Of a stretch of DNA of 64,000 nt, positions 46,371-55,515 are shown piece by piece. The position numbers and the translations under genes were made by a program. A model generated the notes under the pieces. It was not told where the DNA came from and made no database searches. It saw only the letters and a list, made by a program, of their open reading frames with translations. Source of the stretch: Oceanibaculum indicum P24 (GTDB taxonomy: Bacteria > Pseudomonadota > Alphaproteobacteria > Oceanibaculales > Oceanibaculaceae); NCBI RefSeq assembly GCF_000299935.1, contig NZ_AMRL01000005.1, positions 104,523 to 168,522 of the forward strand, in the 5' to 3' direction. Each line of letters opens with the position of its first letter. Position 1 is the first letter of the stretch.

Positions 46371-49300
46371 TTACACGTTGAAGTACTTCGCCTTCGGATG
46401 ATGCAGCACGATGGCGGAGGTTGACTGCTCCGGATCCAGCTGGTCCTGGTCGGTCAGGCTGACGCCGATGCGCTCCGCCCCCAGCAGTTCCAGCAGCGGG
46501 CGCTGGTCGGCCAGGTTCGGGCAGGCCGGATAGCCGAAGGAATAGCGGCTGCCGCGATATTCCTGCTTCAGCAACCCTTGCATATCGGCGGCCTCCTCCG
46601 AGGCGAAGCCCAGCTCGGCGCGGATTCGCTTGTGGACATATTCCGCCATCGCCTCGGCCATCTCCACCGACAGGCCGTGCAGGTAGAGATAGTCCTGGTA
46701 GCGGTTGCCCTCGAACCAGTCGCGCGCGATGTCGGAGGCCTTGGAGCCCATGGTGACGACCTGCAGGCCGATCACGTCGCGCTCGGCATCGTCGATGTCG
46801 CGGAAATAGTCGCTGAGGCACTTGCCGTCCGGGCCAGCCTGGCGCGGCAGCTTGAAGCGGCACACCTCGGTTCCGCCATTCTCGCCGAACAGCACCACGT
46901 CATTGCCCTCGGCGGCGGCCTGCCAGTAGCCATAGACCGCCTGCGGCACCAGGATATCCTCCTGCTCGCAGGTCTCCAGCACGCGCTTCAGGATCGGCTT
47001 CAGCTCCTGCTCGGCATATTTGCGATATTGCGCGCGGGTGCGCCCGCTTTTGCGGAAGCCCCACTGAAACTGGTACAGCGTCATCTCGTTCAGATAGGCC
47101 AGCACCGTGCGCACCGGCACGCGGGCAATGACTCGGGAGCCCCAGAAGGGCGGCTCAGGCACCTTCACGCCGTCGGCCAGCGCATGGCGGCGGGCGCGGG
47201 CGGCGTCCTTGTCCAGCGCATCGTCATTCGCGGCCTTGGAGGTCTTGCCCGGCGCGCGTGAGCTGGTGGCGCGGCTGGTGCGCTTCTCCCGCTCTTCCTG
47301 CAGGAAGGCGTCGAAGCCGCCATCGATGACCTTGTTCATCAGGTTCAGCCCGTCGAAGGCGTCGCGGGCATAGGCGACCTGGCCGGTACCGTAGGATTGC
47401 GCGCAGTCGGTCTCGACATAGTTGCGGGTCAGCGCGGCACCGCCCAGCATCACCGGCGTCTTCATCCCGAGGCGGGTCATCTCCTCCAGATTCTCGCGCA
47501 TGATGACAGTCGATTTCACCAGCAGTCCGGACATGCCGATGGCGTCGGCCTTATGTTCCTCGGCGGCCTGGATGATCGTCGCGATGGGCTGCTTGATGCC
47601 CAGATTGACGACCTTGTAGCCGTTGTTGGTGAGGATGATGTCGACCAGGTTCTTGCCGATATCGTGCACGTCGCCCTTCACCGTGGCCAGCACGATGGTG
47701 CCCTTTTCCTGGCCTTCGACCCGCTCCATATGCGGTTCCAGATAGGCGACGGCGGCCTTCATCGTCTCCGCCGATTGCAGCACGAAGGGCAGCTGCATCT
47801 TGCCGGCGCCGAACAGCTCGCCCACCACCTTCATGCCGTCCAGCAGGTAGGTGTTGATGATGTCGAGCGGCGGATGCGACTTCATCGCCTCGGCGAGGTC
47901 GTCGTCCAGCCCCTTGCGGTCGCCGTCGATGATGCGTTCCTTCAGCCGTTCCTCGACCGTCTCGGCGCGCTTCTTCTCTACTTTGGCGGCGGACTGCCGT
48001 CCCTCGAACAGTGCCATGAAGGCCTGCAGCGGGTCATAGCCCTCCGACCGGCGGTCGAAGATCAGATCCTCGGCGGCCTTCACCTCATTTTCGGGGATCT
48101 GGTGCAGCGGCATGATCTTCGAGACATGCACGATGGCGCCGGTCATGCCGCGCTTCACCGCATGGTCGAGGAACACCGAATTCAGCACATGGCGCGCCGC
48201 CGGGTTGAGGCCGAAGGAGATGTTGGAGAGGCCGAGGACGATCTGGCATTCCGGCAGTTCCTGCGCGATGCGCTCAATCGCCTCCAGCGTCCACAGCCCC
48301 AGCTTGCGGTCATCCTCGTTGCCGGTGCAGATGGTGAAGGTCAGCGGGTCGAACATCAGGTCGGAGGCCGGCAGCCCGTGCTTCACGCAGGCGAAGTCGT
48401 GCAGGCGCTTGGCAACCTCCACCTTGCGCTCGACGGTCTTGGCCATGCCTTCCTCGTCGATGGTCAGCGCGATCACCGCGGTACCGAAGCGCCGGGCGAG
48501 TTCCATGCGCTTTTCCGCCGGCTCCTCGCCATCCTCGAAATTGATCGAGTTCAGGATCGCCTTGCCGCCATAGAGCTTCAGCGCCGCCTCCAGCACGATC
48601 AGCTCGGTCGAATCGATGACCAGCGGCGAATCGACGGAGCCGCGCATCCGGCTGACCACCTCGGTCATGTCGGCGACCTCGTCGCGGCCGACGAAGGCGG
48701 TGCAGACATCCAGCGAGTGGCTGCCCTCGCGCACCTGGTCGCGGCCCATCTCGACGCAGCCGTCCCAGTCGCCGGAATCCTGCAGCTCGCGGAATTTCTT
48801 GGAGCCGTTAGCGTTGCAGCGCTCACCGATGGCGAAGAAGGCATTCTCCTGCCGGAGCGCCACAGGGCCATAGAGCGAGGCGACGGACGGCGTCCAGAGC
48901 GGGCTGCGGGTCTTCGGGCGCGGGCGGTGATGGCCGCCACCTTCCTCCGCCGCCAGCCGGCGCAGCATGGCGTCCAGCGCCTGGATATGCTCGATCTGCG
49001 TGCCGCAGCAGCCGCCGACGAAGCTGATGCCGTCCTCGCGCAGGAAACGCTCCAGCCAGGTCGCCAGTTCGGGTGCGGCCAGCGGATAGACGGTCTGGCC
49101 ATCGACCAACTCCGGCAGGCCGGCATTGGGCTGGATCGAAATGCGGCCGCGCCAGTTCTCCGCCAGCCAGTGCACATGCTCGGCCATTTCCTGCGGGCCG
49201 GTGGCGCAGTTCAGGCCGATCACCGGCACGTCCAGCGCATCGATGATGGTGGCGGCGGCGGCGATATCGGTGCCGACCAGCATGGTGCCGGTGGTTTCCA

Positions 49301-49874
49301 CCGTCACCTGCACCATGATCGGGATGTCGGCCTTGGCCTCGCGGTTGGCGCGCTTGGCACCGTTCACTGCGGCCTTCACCTGCAGCGGGTCCTGGCAGGT
49401 CTCGATCAGGAAGGCGTCGATGCCGCCGGCGATCAGGCCGGCCGATTGCAGGGCGAAGGCGTCTTCCAGCGGCTGATAGGCGATATGGCCGAGCGAGGGC
49501 AGCTTGGTGCCGGGGCCGATGGAGCCCAGCACGAAACGCTCGCGCCCGTCATCCTTGAAGCGCTCAATGGCTTCGCGCGCCAGGATGCCGGCCGTGCGGT
49601 TCAGCTCGAACGCCTCGTCCTGCAGGTCGAATTCCGCCAGCGTGATCGGCGAGCCGCCGAAGCTGTTGGTCTGCACCGCGTCGGAGCCGGCCTCCAGATA
49701 GCCCGCATGAATGTCGCGCACCAGGTCGGCGCGGCTGCGGTTCAGGATTTCGGTGCAGTTCTCGCAGCCGAGATAATCCTTATCGACATCCAGGTCGGCT
49801 GCCTGCACGCGGGTGCCCATGGCGCCGTCGCCAAGCAGGACCCGCTCTTCCAGTGCCTTCAGAAAGCGTGACAT
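46371..49874 (-). CDS. metH: Cobalamin-dependent methionine synthase MetH
   Basis: 1167-aa four-module enzyme moving a methyl group from methyl-tetrahydrofolate to homocysteine via cobalamin. Homocysteine module (about 1-320) with zinc Cys in FVGGCCGTQ and NCATGPQEM; pterin module (about 345-620) with FFAIGERCNANGSKKF and EGSHSLDVC; B12 module (about 640-890) with the base-off ligand motif DVHDIGKN; SAM-activation module at the C-terminus (RYSFGYPACPNL). A Lys/Arg/Ser-rich linker lies near 47190-47290. The frame extends to 49934, but MSRFLKALEERVLLGDGAMG at 49874 is the normal start. Third gene after metF (22 nt). Confidence 0.97.
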   Translation of the reverse strand: MSRFLKALEERVLLGDGAMGTRVQAADLDVDKDYLGCENCTEILNRSRADLVRDIHAGYLEAGSDAVQTNSFGGSPITLAEFDLQDEAFELNRTAGILAREAIERFKDDGRERFVLGSIGPGTKLPSLGHIAYQPLEDAFALQSAGLIAGGIDAFLIETCQDPLQVKAAVNGAKRANREAKADIPIMVQVTVETTGTMLVGTDIAAAATIIDALDVPVIGLNCATGPQEMAEHVHWLAENWRGRISIQPNAGLPELVDGQTVYPLAAPELATWLERFLREDGISFVGGCCGTQIEHIQALDAMLRRLAAEEGGGHHRPRPKTRSPLWTPSVASLYGPVALRQENAFFAIGERCNANGSKKFRELQDSGDWDGCVEMGRDQVREGSHSLDVCTAFVGRDEVADMTEVVSRMRGSVDSPLVIDSTELIVLEAALKLYGGKAILNSINFEDGEEPAEKRMELARRFGTAVIALTIDEEGMAKTVERKVEVAKRLHDFACVKHGLPASDLMFDPLTFTICTGNEDDRKLGLWTLEAIERIAQELPECQIVLGLSNISFGLNPAARHVLNSVFLDHAVKRGMTGAIVHVSKIMPLHQIPENEVKAAEDLIFDRRSEGYDPLQAFMALFEGRQSAAKVEKKRAETVEERLKERIIDGDRKGLDDDLAEAMKSHPPLDIINTYLLDGMKVVGELFGAGKMQLPFVLQSAETMKAAVAYLEPHMERVEGQEKGTIVLATVKGDVHDIGKNLVDIILTNNGYKVVNLGIKQPIATIIQAAEEHKADAIGMSGLLVKSTVIMRENLEEMTRLGMKTPVMLGGAALTRNYVETDCAQSYGTGQVAYARDAFDGLNLMNKVIDGGFDAFLQEEREKRTSRATSSRAPGKTSKAANDDALDKDAARARRHALADGVKVPEPPFWGSRVIARVPVRTVLAYLNEMTLYQFQWGFRKSGRTRAQYRKYAEQELKPILKRVLETCEQEDILVPQAVYGYWQAAAEGNDVVLFGENGGTEVCRFKLPRQAGPDGKCLSDYFRDIDDAERDVIGLQVVTMGSKASDIARDWFEGNRYQDYLYLHGLSVEMAEAMAEYVHKRIRAELGFASEEAADMQGLLKQEYRGSRYSFGYPACPNLADQRPLLELLGAERIGVSLTDQDQLDPEQSTSAIVLHHPKAKYFNV

Positions 49875-49896
49875 TCCCCAATTCCTTTTTTGTCGT

Positions 49897-50778
49897 TCAC
49901 GCAACCGGGGCTGGTGCCGCAGTTCGCGCGCCAAGCCCCAGCACGCGGCAGATCGCCAGCGTCAGCTCGGCCCGGTTCAGCGTATAGAAGTGGAAATCCT
50001 CGACCCCGTTTTCACGCAGCTTCTCACACAGCTTCACCGCGACGGTGGCGGCGACGAGCTGGCGCGTGTCGGGTTCGTTGTCCAGCCCCTCGAACAGGCC
50101 GCCCATCCAGGCCGGCACGGCCGCGCCGCAGGCTTTGGCGAATTTGCAGACCTGGCCGAAATTGGTCACCGGGAGGATGCCCGGCACGATCGGCACGGTG
50201 ATGCCGGCCTTGCGGGCGTTTTCCAGGAACCGGCAATAGGTGTCGGCCTCGAAGAAGAACTGGGTGATGGCGCGGGTCGCCCCTGCGTCGATCTTGCGCT
50301 TCAGATTGTCGAGGTCGGCCTGCAGGCTGGTGGATTCCGGATGGCGTTCGGGATAGGCGGCGACGCTGATCTCGAAATCGGCGATCCGCCGCAGGCCACT
50401 TACCAGATCGCTGGCATAGGCATATCCGTCGGCGCGCGGCGTGTAGGGGCCGAGGCTGCCCGGTGTGTCGCCCGGCGCGTCGCCGCGCAGCGCCACGATA
50501 TGGCGCACGCCGATATCCCAGTAGGAGCGGGCGACCGTATCCAGCTCGTCCCGGCTGGCATTCACGCAGGTCAGGTGCGAGGCCGGCACGAGGTCGGTCT
50601 CGGCCAGCAGGCGCGCCACCGTGGCGTGGGTACGCTCCCGGGTCGAGCCGCCGGCGCCATAGGTCACGGAGACGAAATTCGGGCGTAGCAGGGCGAGACG
50701 CTGGATCGCCCGCCACAGCGACTCCTCCATCGCCTCGGTTTTCGGCGGGAAGAATTCGAAAGACAGGTTCCCGCTCAT
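49897..50778 (-). CDS. metF: Methylenetetrahydrofolate reductase MetF
   Basis: 293-aa flavoprotein making 5-methyl-tetrahydrofolate for MetH. MSGNLSFEFFPPKTE, VSVTYGAGGSTRERT, HLTCVNASRDEL and ALRGDAPG are family signatures; length equals bacterial MetF. The ATG overlaps the stop of the ArsR-methyltransferase gene (ATGA), so the genes are co-translated, and metH follows after 22 nt. Confidence 0.97.
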   Translation of the reverse strand: MSGNLSFEFFPPKTEAMEESLWRAIQRLALLRPNFVSVTYGAGGSTRERTHATVARLLAETDLVPASHLTCVNASRDELDTVARSYWDIGVRHIVALRGDAPGDTPGSLGPYTPRADGYAYASDLVSGLRRIADFEISVAAYPERHPESTSLQADLDNLKRKIDAGATRAITQFFFEADTYCRFLENARKAGITVPIVPGILPVTNFGQVCKFAKACGAAVPAWMGGLFEGLDNEPDTRQLVAATVAVKLCEKLRENGVEDFHFYTLNRAELTLAICRVLGLGARTAAPAPVA

Positions 50779-51791
50779 GGCCGGTTTCCTTGGATACTTT
50801 GTAATGCGGGTGGTTTCTGCGCCAGCCAGAAGCCCACGGTCAGCGGCGTGCCGGAAAGGCTATCGACGGTGCTGACAGTCAGACCCGCGGCGCTGCACCA
50901 GCCGGTGATTTCCTCATTGGCGAAGCCGGGCCAGCGATGGGCGTGTTCCTTCAGCAGGTCAAGCTCCTTGTGCGGTGTAAAATCCACCACCAGCAGGCGG
51001 CCGCCGGGACGCAGCACGCGGGCTGCCTCGGCCAGCACCTCGCCCGGCCGCTCGGCATAATGCAGCACCATGTGCAGGATCGCGGCATCGACCGACGCCC
51101 CGTTCAGCGGCAGCTGGTACATGTCCGCCTGGCGCACCGCACAGTTCGACAGGCCGCGATTCTCCAGATTGACGCGGGCGACCGCCAGCATCTCGCGGGA
51201 CTGGTCGATGCCCATCGCATGGCCGACGCCCGGGCCATAGAGATCGAGGATGCGGCCGGTACCGGTGCCGATATCGAGCAGGTCGCCAATGCCGTCCGGC
51301 GGCAGCAGGGAGAGCAGCTTGCGCTCGACCTCGCGGGGGTCGGCGTGCAGCGCGCGCAGCTTGTGCCATTCGGCGGCATTGCGGCGGAAATAGGCGGCGG
51401 CGGCCTCGGCGCGCCCGCGCTTGATCGCGTCCAGCCGTTCGGCATCCAATGCGAACAGCGGGTCGGCGTCGGGCACCAGCCCGGTCAGCGTTTCGCCCAG
51501 TTGCGCGCCTGGCCCGGTTTGCGCCAGACGGTAATAGGCCCAGGTGCCTTCACGCACGCGCACCAGCAGGCCGGCCTCGCACAGCAGCTTCAGATGGCGC
51601 GAGACGCGCGGCTGGCTCTGCCCGACGATCTGCATCAGGTCGCTGACGGTCAGTTCTGCCCGCGCGCACAGCGCCAGCAGGCGCAGGCGGGTTGGCTCCG
51701 CGGCGGCGCGCAGCCCTTCCAGCAGGAAATCCGCCGACAGGGCGGCGGTGCTTTCAATATCGATATCCGGGCGAAGACGGGGCTGCGCCAT
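50775..51791 (-). CDS. ArsR-type regulator fused to SAM methyltransferase domain
   Basis: 338-aa two-domain protein. The N-terminal ArsR winged HTH (about 18-105) has EPTRLRLLALCARAELTVSDLM and QSQPRVSRHLKLLCEAGLL. The C-terminal class-I methyltransferase fold (about 140-330) has GDLLDIGTGTGRIL (SAM motif I) and RVLRPGGRLLVVDF. No metal-binding Cys cluster is seen, so it is not an arsenic or zinc sensor. Position at the head of metF-metH suggests a repressor sensing SAM or SAH through the methyltransferase fold, like SahR-type regulators; whether it retains catalysis is unknown. Confidence 0.88.
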   Translation of the reverse strand: MAQPRLRPDIDIESTAALSADFLLEGLRAAAEPTRLRLLALCARAELTVSDLMQIVGQSQPRVSRHLKLLCEAGLLVRVREGTWAYYRLAQTGPGAQLGETLTGLVPDADPLFALDAERLDAIKRGRAEAAAAYFRRNAAEWHKLRALHADPREVERKLLSLLPPDGIGDLLDIGTGTGRILDLYGPGVGHAMGIDQSREMLAVARVNLENRGLSNCAVRQADMYQLPLNGASVDAAILHMVLHYAERPGEVLAEAARVLRPGGRLLVVDFTPHKELDLLKEHAHRWPGFANEEITGWCSAAGLTVSTVDSLSGTPLTVGFWLAQKPPALQSIQGNRP

Positions 51792-51807
51792 GCGTGTTCC
51801 AGTTCAC

Positions 51808-51838
51808 ATAAAAGATATAGACATAAAGATATATTTAT
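51808..51838 (-). promoter_or_regulatory. Repeated AT-rich operator before arsR-metF-metH
   Basis: ATAAAAGATATA (51808-51819) is followed by the palindrome-like ATAAAGATATATTTAT (51823-51838), two near-copies of ATAAAGATATA with a 15-bp period. This is 17-47 bp upstream of the ArsR-methyltransferase ATG, in a stretch much richer in A/T than its surroundings. ArsR-family regulators bind such imperfect inverted repeats, so autoregulation of the operon is likely. Confidence 0.55.
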
Positions 51839-52168
51839 ATTTTAGCGTCAACTGGATTCTGCGCCGGCGGCTGTTGCAGGCTGTCGATTAAGAAAGCGGC
51901 AAATCCTGCAACGGTATGCTGGTAAAGCGCTATTTCTGCAACACTTGTGACGGAATCTCTTCCGCTGTTCCCCGCCCAGCGTTGGACAAGGGGGCTGTCT
52001 GTGCTACCTGCTTTTCTGTGTGCGAACCGAAACAGTTCGTTACAAAAGGTAATTTGAGGCAATAGTCCGGGGCTGATAAAAGGTCTCAATGGACAAAAGA
52101 CAGCGCCGGCAGGATCGCCGACGCTGTCTTTGCGAGGAGCATCACAAGGGTGCTAAAAGGCGGTACCG
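51839..52168. other. Gene-free stretch before mlaA with a long hairpin
   Basis: About 330 nt between the met operator and mlaA with no credible coding frame. The clearest element is the stem AAGACAGCG (52097-52105)/CGCTGTCTT (52122-52130) extended inward by CGGC (52107-52110)/GCCG (52117-52120), with AAAA on the left and TTT on the right. It could be a bidirectional terminator of a small RNA or a structured mlaA leader. mlaA promoter boxes were not identified. GAGGAGC at 52134-52140 has no start codon within normal distance. Confidence 0.45.
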
Positions 52169-52996
52169 ATGGCCGCTCGTTTTGGAAATGAGGCAGTAGG
52201 CATGACGCTTGGGACGTGGCGTTTCTTGGCAGGCAGGGCGACCGCGCTGTCCGGTCTTCTCGCCGTTGGCCTGTTGGCCGGTTGCGCGAACATGGCCGAC
52301 GAGGGGCGCGCTGAGGCGAACGACCCGCTGGAGATTCCCAACCGGTTCGTGTTCGCGCTGAACGAGACGGTCGATACCTTCGTGCTGCGCCCGGTGGCGG
52401 TGACCTACCGCGACTGGATGCCGGAGCCGGGCAAGGACATGGTCCGCAACCTTGTGGACTATCTCACCAGCCCGGTCATCCTGGCCAATGACGTCTTCCA
52501 GGGCGAGTGGGAGCGCGCCGGCGTGACCAGCAAGCGCTTCTTCCTGAACAGCTTCTCGGCCGGCCTCTACGATATCGCCGCGCTTGAGGGCTATGAGAAG
52601 CACAGTGAGGATTTCGGCCAGACCCTCGCCGTCTATGGCGTGCCGGAAGGCCCCTATCTGGTGCTGCCGCTGATCGGCCCGTCGAACCCGCGCGATGCGG
52701 TTGGCCTTGCCGTCGACATGGTGCTGGATCCGCTGAACTGGTACGCTTGGAACACCGACCGTGAGTGGATCGGCTATTCCCGTGCCGCCGCCAATGCCGT
52801 CGATGCCCGCGCGCGCAGCATCGAGGCGCTGGATGATGTGAAGGCCAATAATTTCGATTATTACGCGGCGATCCGCAGCCTGTACCGTCAGCGCCGTGAT
52901 GTGGAAATCCGCAATAATCGCGGCACTGATGGCGGTTCGGCCACATCGCCATTCCGCGATTACGTGCCGGGTGGCAAGGACGCTGCCACAAAATAG
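52169..52996 (+). CDS. mlaA: Outer-membrane lipid asymmetry lipoprotein MlaA (VacJ)
   Basis: 275-aa MlaA/VacJ lipoprotein that removes misplaced phospholipids from the outer leaflet. The signal peptide ends LLAGC; mature features are NDPLEIPNRFVFALNETVD, RDWMPEPGKDMVRNLVDYLTSPVILANDVFQ, EDFGQTLAVYGVPEGPYLVLPLIGPSNPRDAVG. ATG 52169 follows AAAAGG; a second ATG at 52202 (MTLGTWRF) also gives a full signal peptide. It precedes mlaC by 46 nt. Confidence 0.95.
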   Translation: MAARFGNEAVGMTLGTWRFLAGRATALSGLLAVGLLAGCANMADEGRAEANDPLEIPNRFVFALNETVDTFVLRPVAVTYRDWMPEPGKDMVRNLVDYLTSPVILANDVFQGEWERAGVTSKRFFLNSFSAGLYDIAALEGYEKHSEDFGQTLAVYGVPEGPYLVLPLIGPSNPRDAVGLAVDMVLDPLNWYAWNTDREWIGYSRAAANAVDARARSIEALDDVKANNFDYYAAIRSLYRQRRDVEIRNNRGTDGGSATSPFRDYVPGGKDAATK

Positions 52997-53042
52997 CCTC
53001 TGCGCCGTTTTATCAAGGCAACGAGACAACAGGGTTGAACGG

Positions 53043-53654
53043 ATGACCGCGATTTCTTTCAGGACGACGGTTCTTGCCGTCTTCATGGCCATTGGCTTGT
53101 CAGCCGGGACCGCTCTCGCCGATGGCGTCGATGCTGCCAAGGGGTTCATCCAGACCCTCGGCGACAAGGCCGTCAGCACCATTGCCGCCACCCAGCAGGA
53201 CGAGGAGGCACGGCTGCGGCAGTTCCGCAGCCTGCTGAACGATAATTTCGATGTGCCGGGTATCGGACGCTTCGTGCTGGGGCGTTACTGGCGCGTCGCG
53301 ACGCCCGAGCAGCGCGACGAATATCTGAAGCTGTTCGAGGAAAGCATCATCCGCACCTATGCGCGTCGCTTCTCCGACTATTCGGGCGAGACGATCGCGG
53401 TCGAGAAGGCGCGGAAGGATGGCGAGGATTTCATCCTGGTCGACAGCGTGATCCAGCGTCCGACCGGCGGCCCGGTGGCGGTCACCTGGCGCCTGCTGGG
53501 GCAGGGCAAGGACTTCAAGATCGTCGATGTCGTGGTGGAGGGGGTGAGTATGAGCGTCACCCAGCGCTCCGACTTCGCCTCGGTGATCCAGTCGGGCGGC
53601 GGCAATATCGAAGCGCTGCTGAAGGTGATGCGCGAACGGCTGGGAAAAGCCTGA
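53043..53654 (+). CDS. mlaC: Periplasmic phospholipid carrier MlaC
   Basis: 203-aa MlaC/Ttg2D protein that shuttles phospholipids between MlaA and the inner-membrane MlaFEDB complex. Signal peptide MTAISFRTTVLAVFMAIGLSAGTALA; mature features FDVPGIGRFVLGRYWRVATPEQ, FEESIIRTYARRFSDYSG and FKIVDVVVEGVSM. The frame is open from 52896, but only the ATG at 53043 supplies a signal peptide. mlaFEDB is not in this window. Confidence 0.94.
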   Translation: MTAISFRTTVLAVFMAIGLSAGTALADGVDAAKGFIQTLGDKAVSTIAATQQDEEARLRQFRSLLNDNFDVPGIGRFVLGRYWRVATPEQRDEYLKLFEESIIRTYARRFSDYSGETIAVEKARKDGEDFILVDSVIQRPTGGPVAVTWRLLGQGKDFKIVDVVVEGVSMSVTQRSDFASVIQSGGGNIEALLKVMRERLGKA

Positions 53655-53664
53655 CGCGCCTTAC

Positions 53665-55416
53665 CTACCGGATGCGTGAGGCGTAGCTGTTCGCCCGGCG
53701 CTGCCAGTTCGGCACGCCGACCACGCGATAGACACGACCGGAGGCGGCCAGCAGGGCCGCCGCCGTCATATTGTCCGAGCCGACATTCATCATGCCCAGC
53801 ATGAACAGGCAGTCCGCCTCGGCCAGCGCATCGCCGATCTGCTGGTAGAAGTTCCGTGCCTCGGTATAGGCCTCCATCGCGGCGGCCAGCCGGCCCGACT
53901 TTGATTCGAGGTCGCCGATGGCGCGCAGCGCCGCCCCCGCGCCGGCCCCGTCGCCCAGCTGTTCGTAGAAGCTGCGGGCATAGGCGAAGGTCACCCGGGC
54001 GCCATCGGTATTTTCCATCAGGAACTCGGTCTGCCCCATCGCCAGCAGCGTCTGGGCCTGATCCTTGGTGTCGCCGGCCGAGCTGTAGAAGCCATAGGCA
54101 TCCTTGAACAGCTGGCGGGCCTGGCGCTGATTGTTGCGCAGCCGGTGGATCTGCCCCTGGCCTTTCATCGCGTCGCCGATCAGCCCCTTGTCCTGGGCGT
54201 CGTGGGCCAGCTTTACCGCGCGGTCGAAATGCTGCGAGGCCTCATTCAGCCGGCCCAGCATGCGTTCCATTTCGCCCAGGCCGATCAGCAGCCGTGCCAG
54301 ATCGGCCTTTTCCTTCGGGTCGGTCAGCATGCCGGAGGCCGCCGCCCCGATCTGCCGCGCCTGCTCGAACCGGCCCGGCGCCCGGCGCAGGTCGCCGCGT
54401 CCGGACAATAGCGAGCCGTCGCCGATGCGCCGCCCGGCGCGCTGCATCAGCGCGGCGCCATTCAGCAGGCTGGTGCGGGCTTCCATCTGGCGTTCCATCA
54501 TGCGCAGCAGCTCGTACATGACGATGCGCACCACACCCTCGCCGACGAAGTCGCCGCAGCGGCGGTAGAGACTGATCGCCCGCTCGTAGCGCACCTGGGC
54601 GTCGGGCATGTCCCGCTTCTCGCGCGAGAGATCGGCCCGGCGGGTCAGCGCATGTGCCTCGCCCAGCTTGTCGCCGCTCTGCGCGAAGCTGATGCGTGCC
54701 TGGTCGAAGCTGGCGGCGGCATCCTCCTGCTTCAGTTGCTTCACGGCCACTTCGCCGATGCCGATCAGCACATTGCCTTCGCCCATATAGTCGCCGGCCT
54801 GCTTGTAGCTGGCCCGCGCCTCGACATAGCGCTGGGCAGCCTCGTCCAGCGCATTACCGAAATAGGCGATATCGCCCAGTGCTTGCAGGATGGCGCCGCG
54901 TTCCTGGTGCAGCTTTCCCTCGGGCAGCCCATCCAGCGCCTGCTGATACAGGGTCTGCGCCTCGGCCAGATTGCCCCTGGCCATCGTCAGCTCGGCACGG
55001 CCGACAAGCACCTGCGCAATGCCAAGCTCGTCTTCACTCTCCTTGAACTGGGAGAGGGCCTCCTCATAGAAGCTGCTGGCCTCGGTGTCATGCTCCAGCA
55101 GCTTCGCCCCCTCGCCCTGCACCCAGCTGCGCCCGGCGGCGGATTGCAGGCCGGTGCTCAGCTTGCCGCCGCTCATCAGCGCGTCGATGCCGCCCTCGCG
55201 TTCCAGGCCGCGCGTCGTCACTACATCGACGAGAATGCTGCCGCAACCGAGCAGGAAGGTCGCCCCGGCGACGATATGCTGATAGGTCTCGGGCTTGCCG
55301 AGCGTCAGGAAATAGCTGCTGCCAGCCGCCGCGAGCGCCCCGCTGAACATCAGCGAGCGGCGCACCAACCTGTTCCGTCTTTTCTGGCGGGCCGACCGGC
55401 GGGCGGGTGATCTCAA
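53665..55416 (-). CDS. Membrane-anchored TPR-repeat protein
   Basis: 583-aa protein. A very basic N-terminus (RSPARRSARQKRRNRLVRRS) precedes two TM helices (about 22-41 and 47-66), which should return the chain to the cytoplasm. The remaining 480 residues are about eleven 40-residue tetratricopeptide-type repeats with patterns such as GxxLxxIGEVAVKQLKQEDAAASFDQA and GLGEMERMLGRLNEASQHFDRA, resembling LGN/GoLoco-style 40-mers. It is likely a protein-interaction scaffold. No enzymatic domain. It converges on mlaC with a 10-nt gap. Function unknown. Confidence 0.8.
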   Translation of the reverse strand: MRSPARRSARQKRRNRLVRRSLMFSGALAAAGSSYFLTLGKPETYQHIVAGATFLLGCGSILVDVVTTRGLEREGGIDALMSGGKLSTGLQSAAGRSWVQGEGAKLLEHDTEASSFYEEALSQFKESEDELGIAQVLVGRAELTMARGNLAEAQTLYQQALDGLPEGKLHQERGAILQALGDIAYFGNALDEAAQRYVEARASYKQAGDYMGEGNVLIGIGEVAVKQLKQEDAAASFDQARISFAQSGDKLGEAHALTRRADLSREKRDMPDAQVRYERAISLYRRCGDFVGEGVVRIVMYELLRMMERQMEARTSLLNGAALMQRAGRRIGDGSLLSGRGDLRRAPGRFEQARQIGAAASGMLTDPKEKADLARLLIGLGEMERMLGRLNEASQHFDRAVKLAHDAQDKGLIGDAMKGQGQIHRLRNNQRQARQLFKDAYGFYSSAGDTKDQAQTLLAMGQTEFLMENTDGARVTFAYARSFYEQLGDGAGAGAALRAIGDLESKSGRLAAAMEAYTEARNFYQQIGDALAEADCLFMLGMMNVGSDNMTAAALLAASGRVYRVVGVPNWQRRANSYASRIR

Positions 55417-55515
55417 CGACTCATCCTCGGCTACAACACCGTTTTGGTGCTGACCAGATTTCTATAGGCAGGCACCATCGGATTAAAAGGAAAAATTTTA
55501 TATAATTTTCTTTTC

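Noticed and set aside
50775..51791. Arsenic resistance regulator
   Set aside because: The HTH is ArsR-like, but the metal-binding Cys pattern is absent and the gene is fused to a methyltransferase fold and coupled to metF.
51835..52089. 84-codon minus-strand frame in the gap before mlaA
   Set aside because: No ribosome-binding site, no recognisable family and atypical composition; treated as chance.
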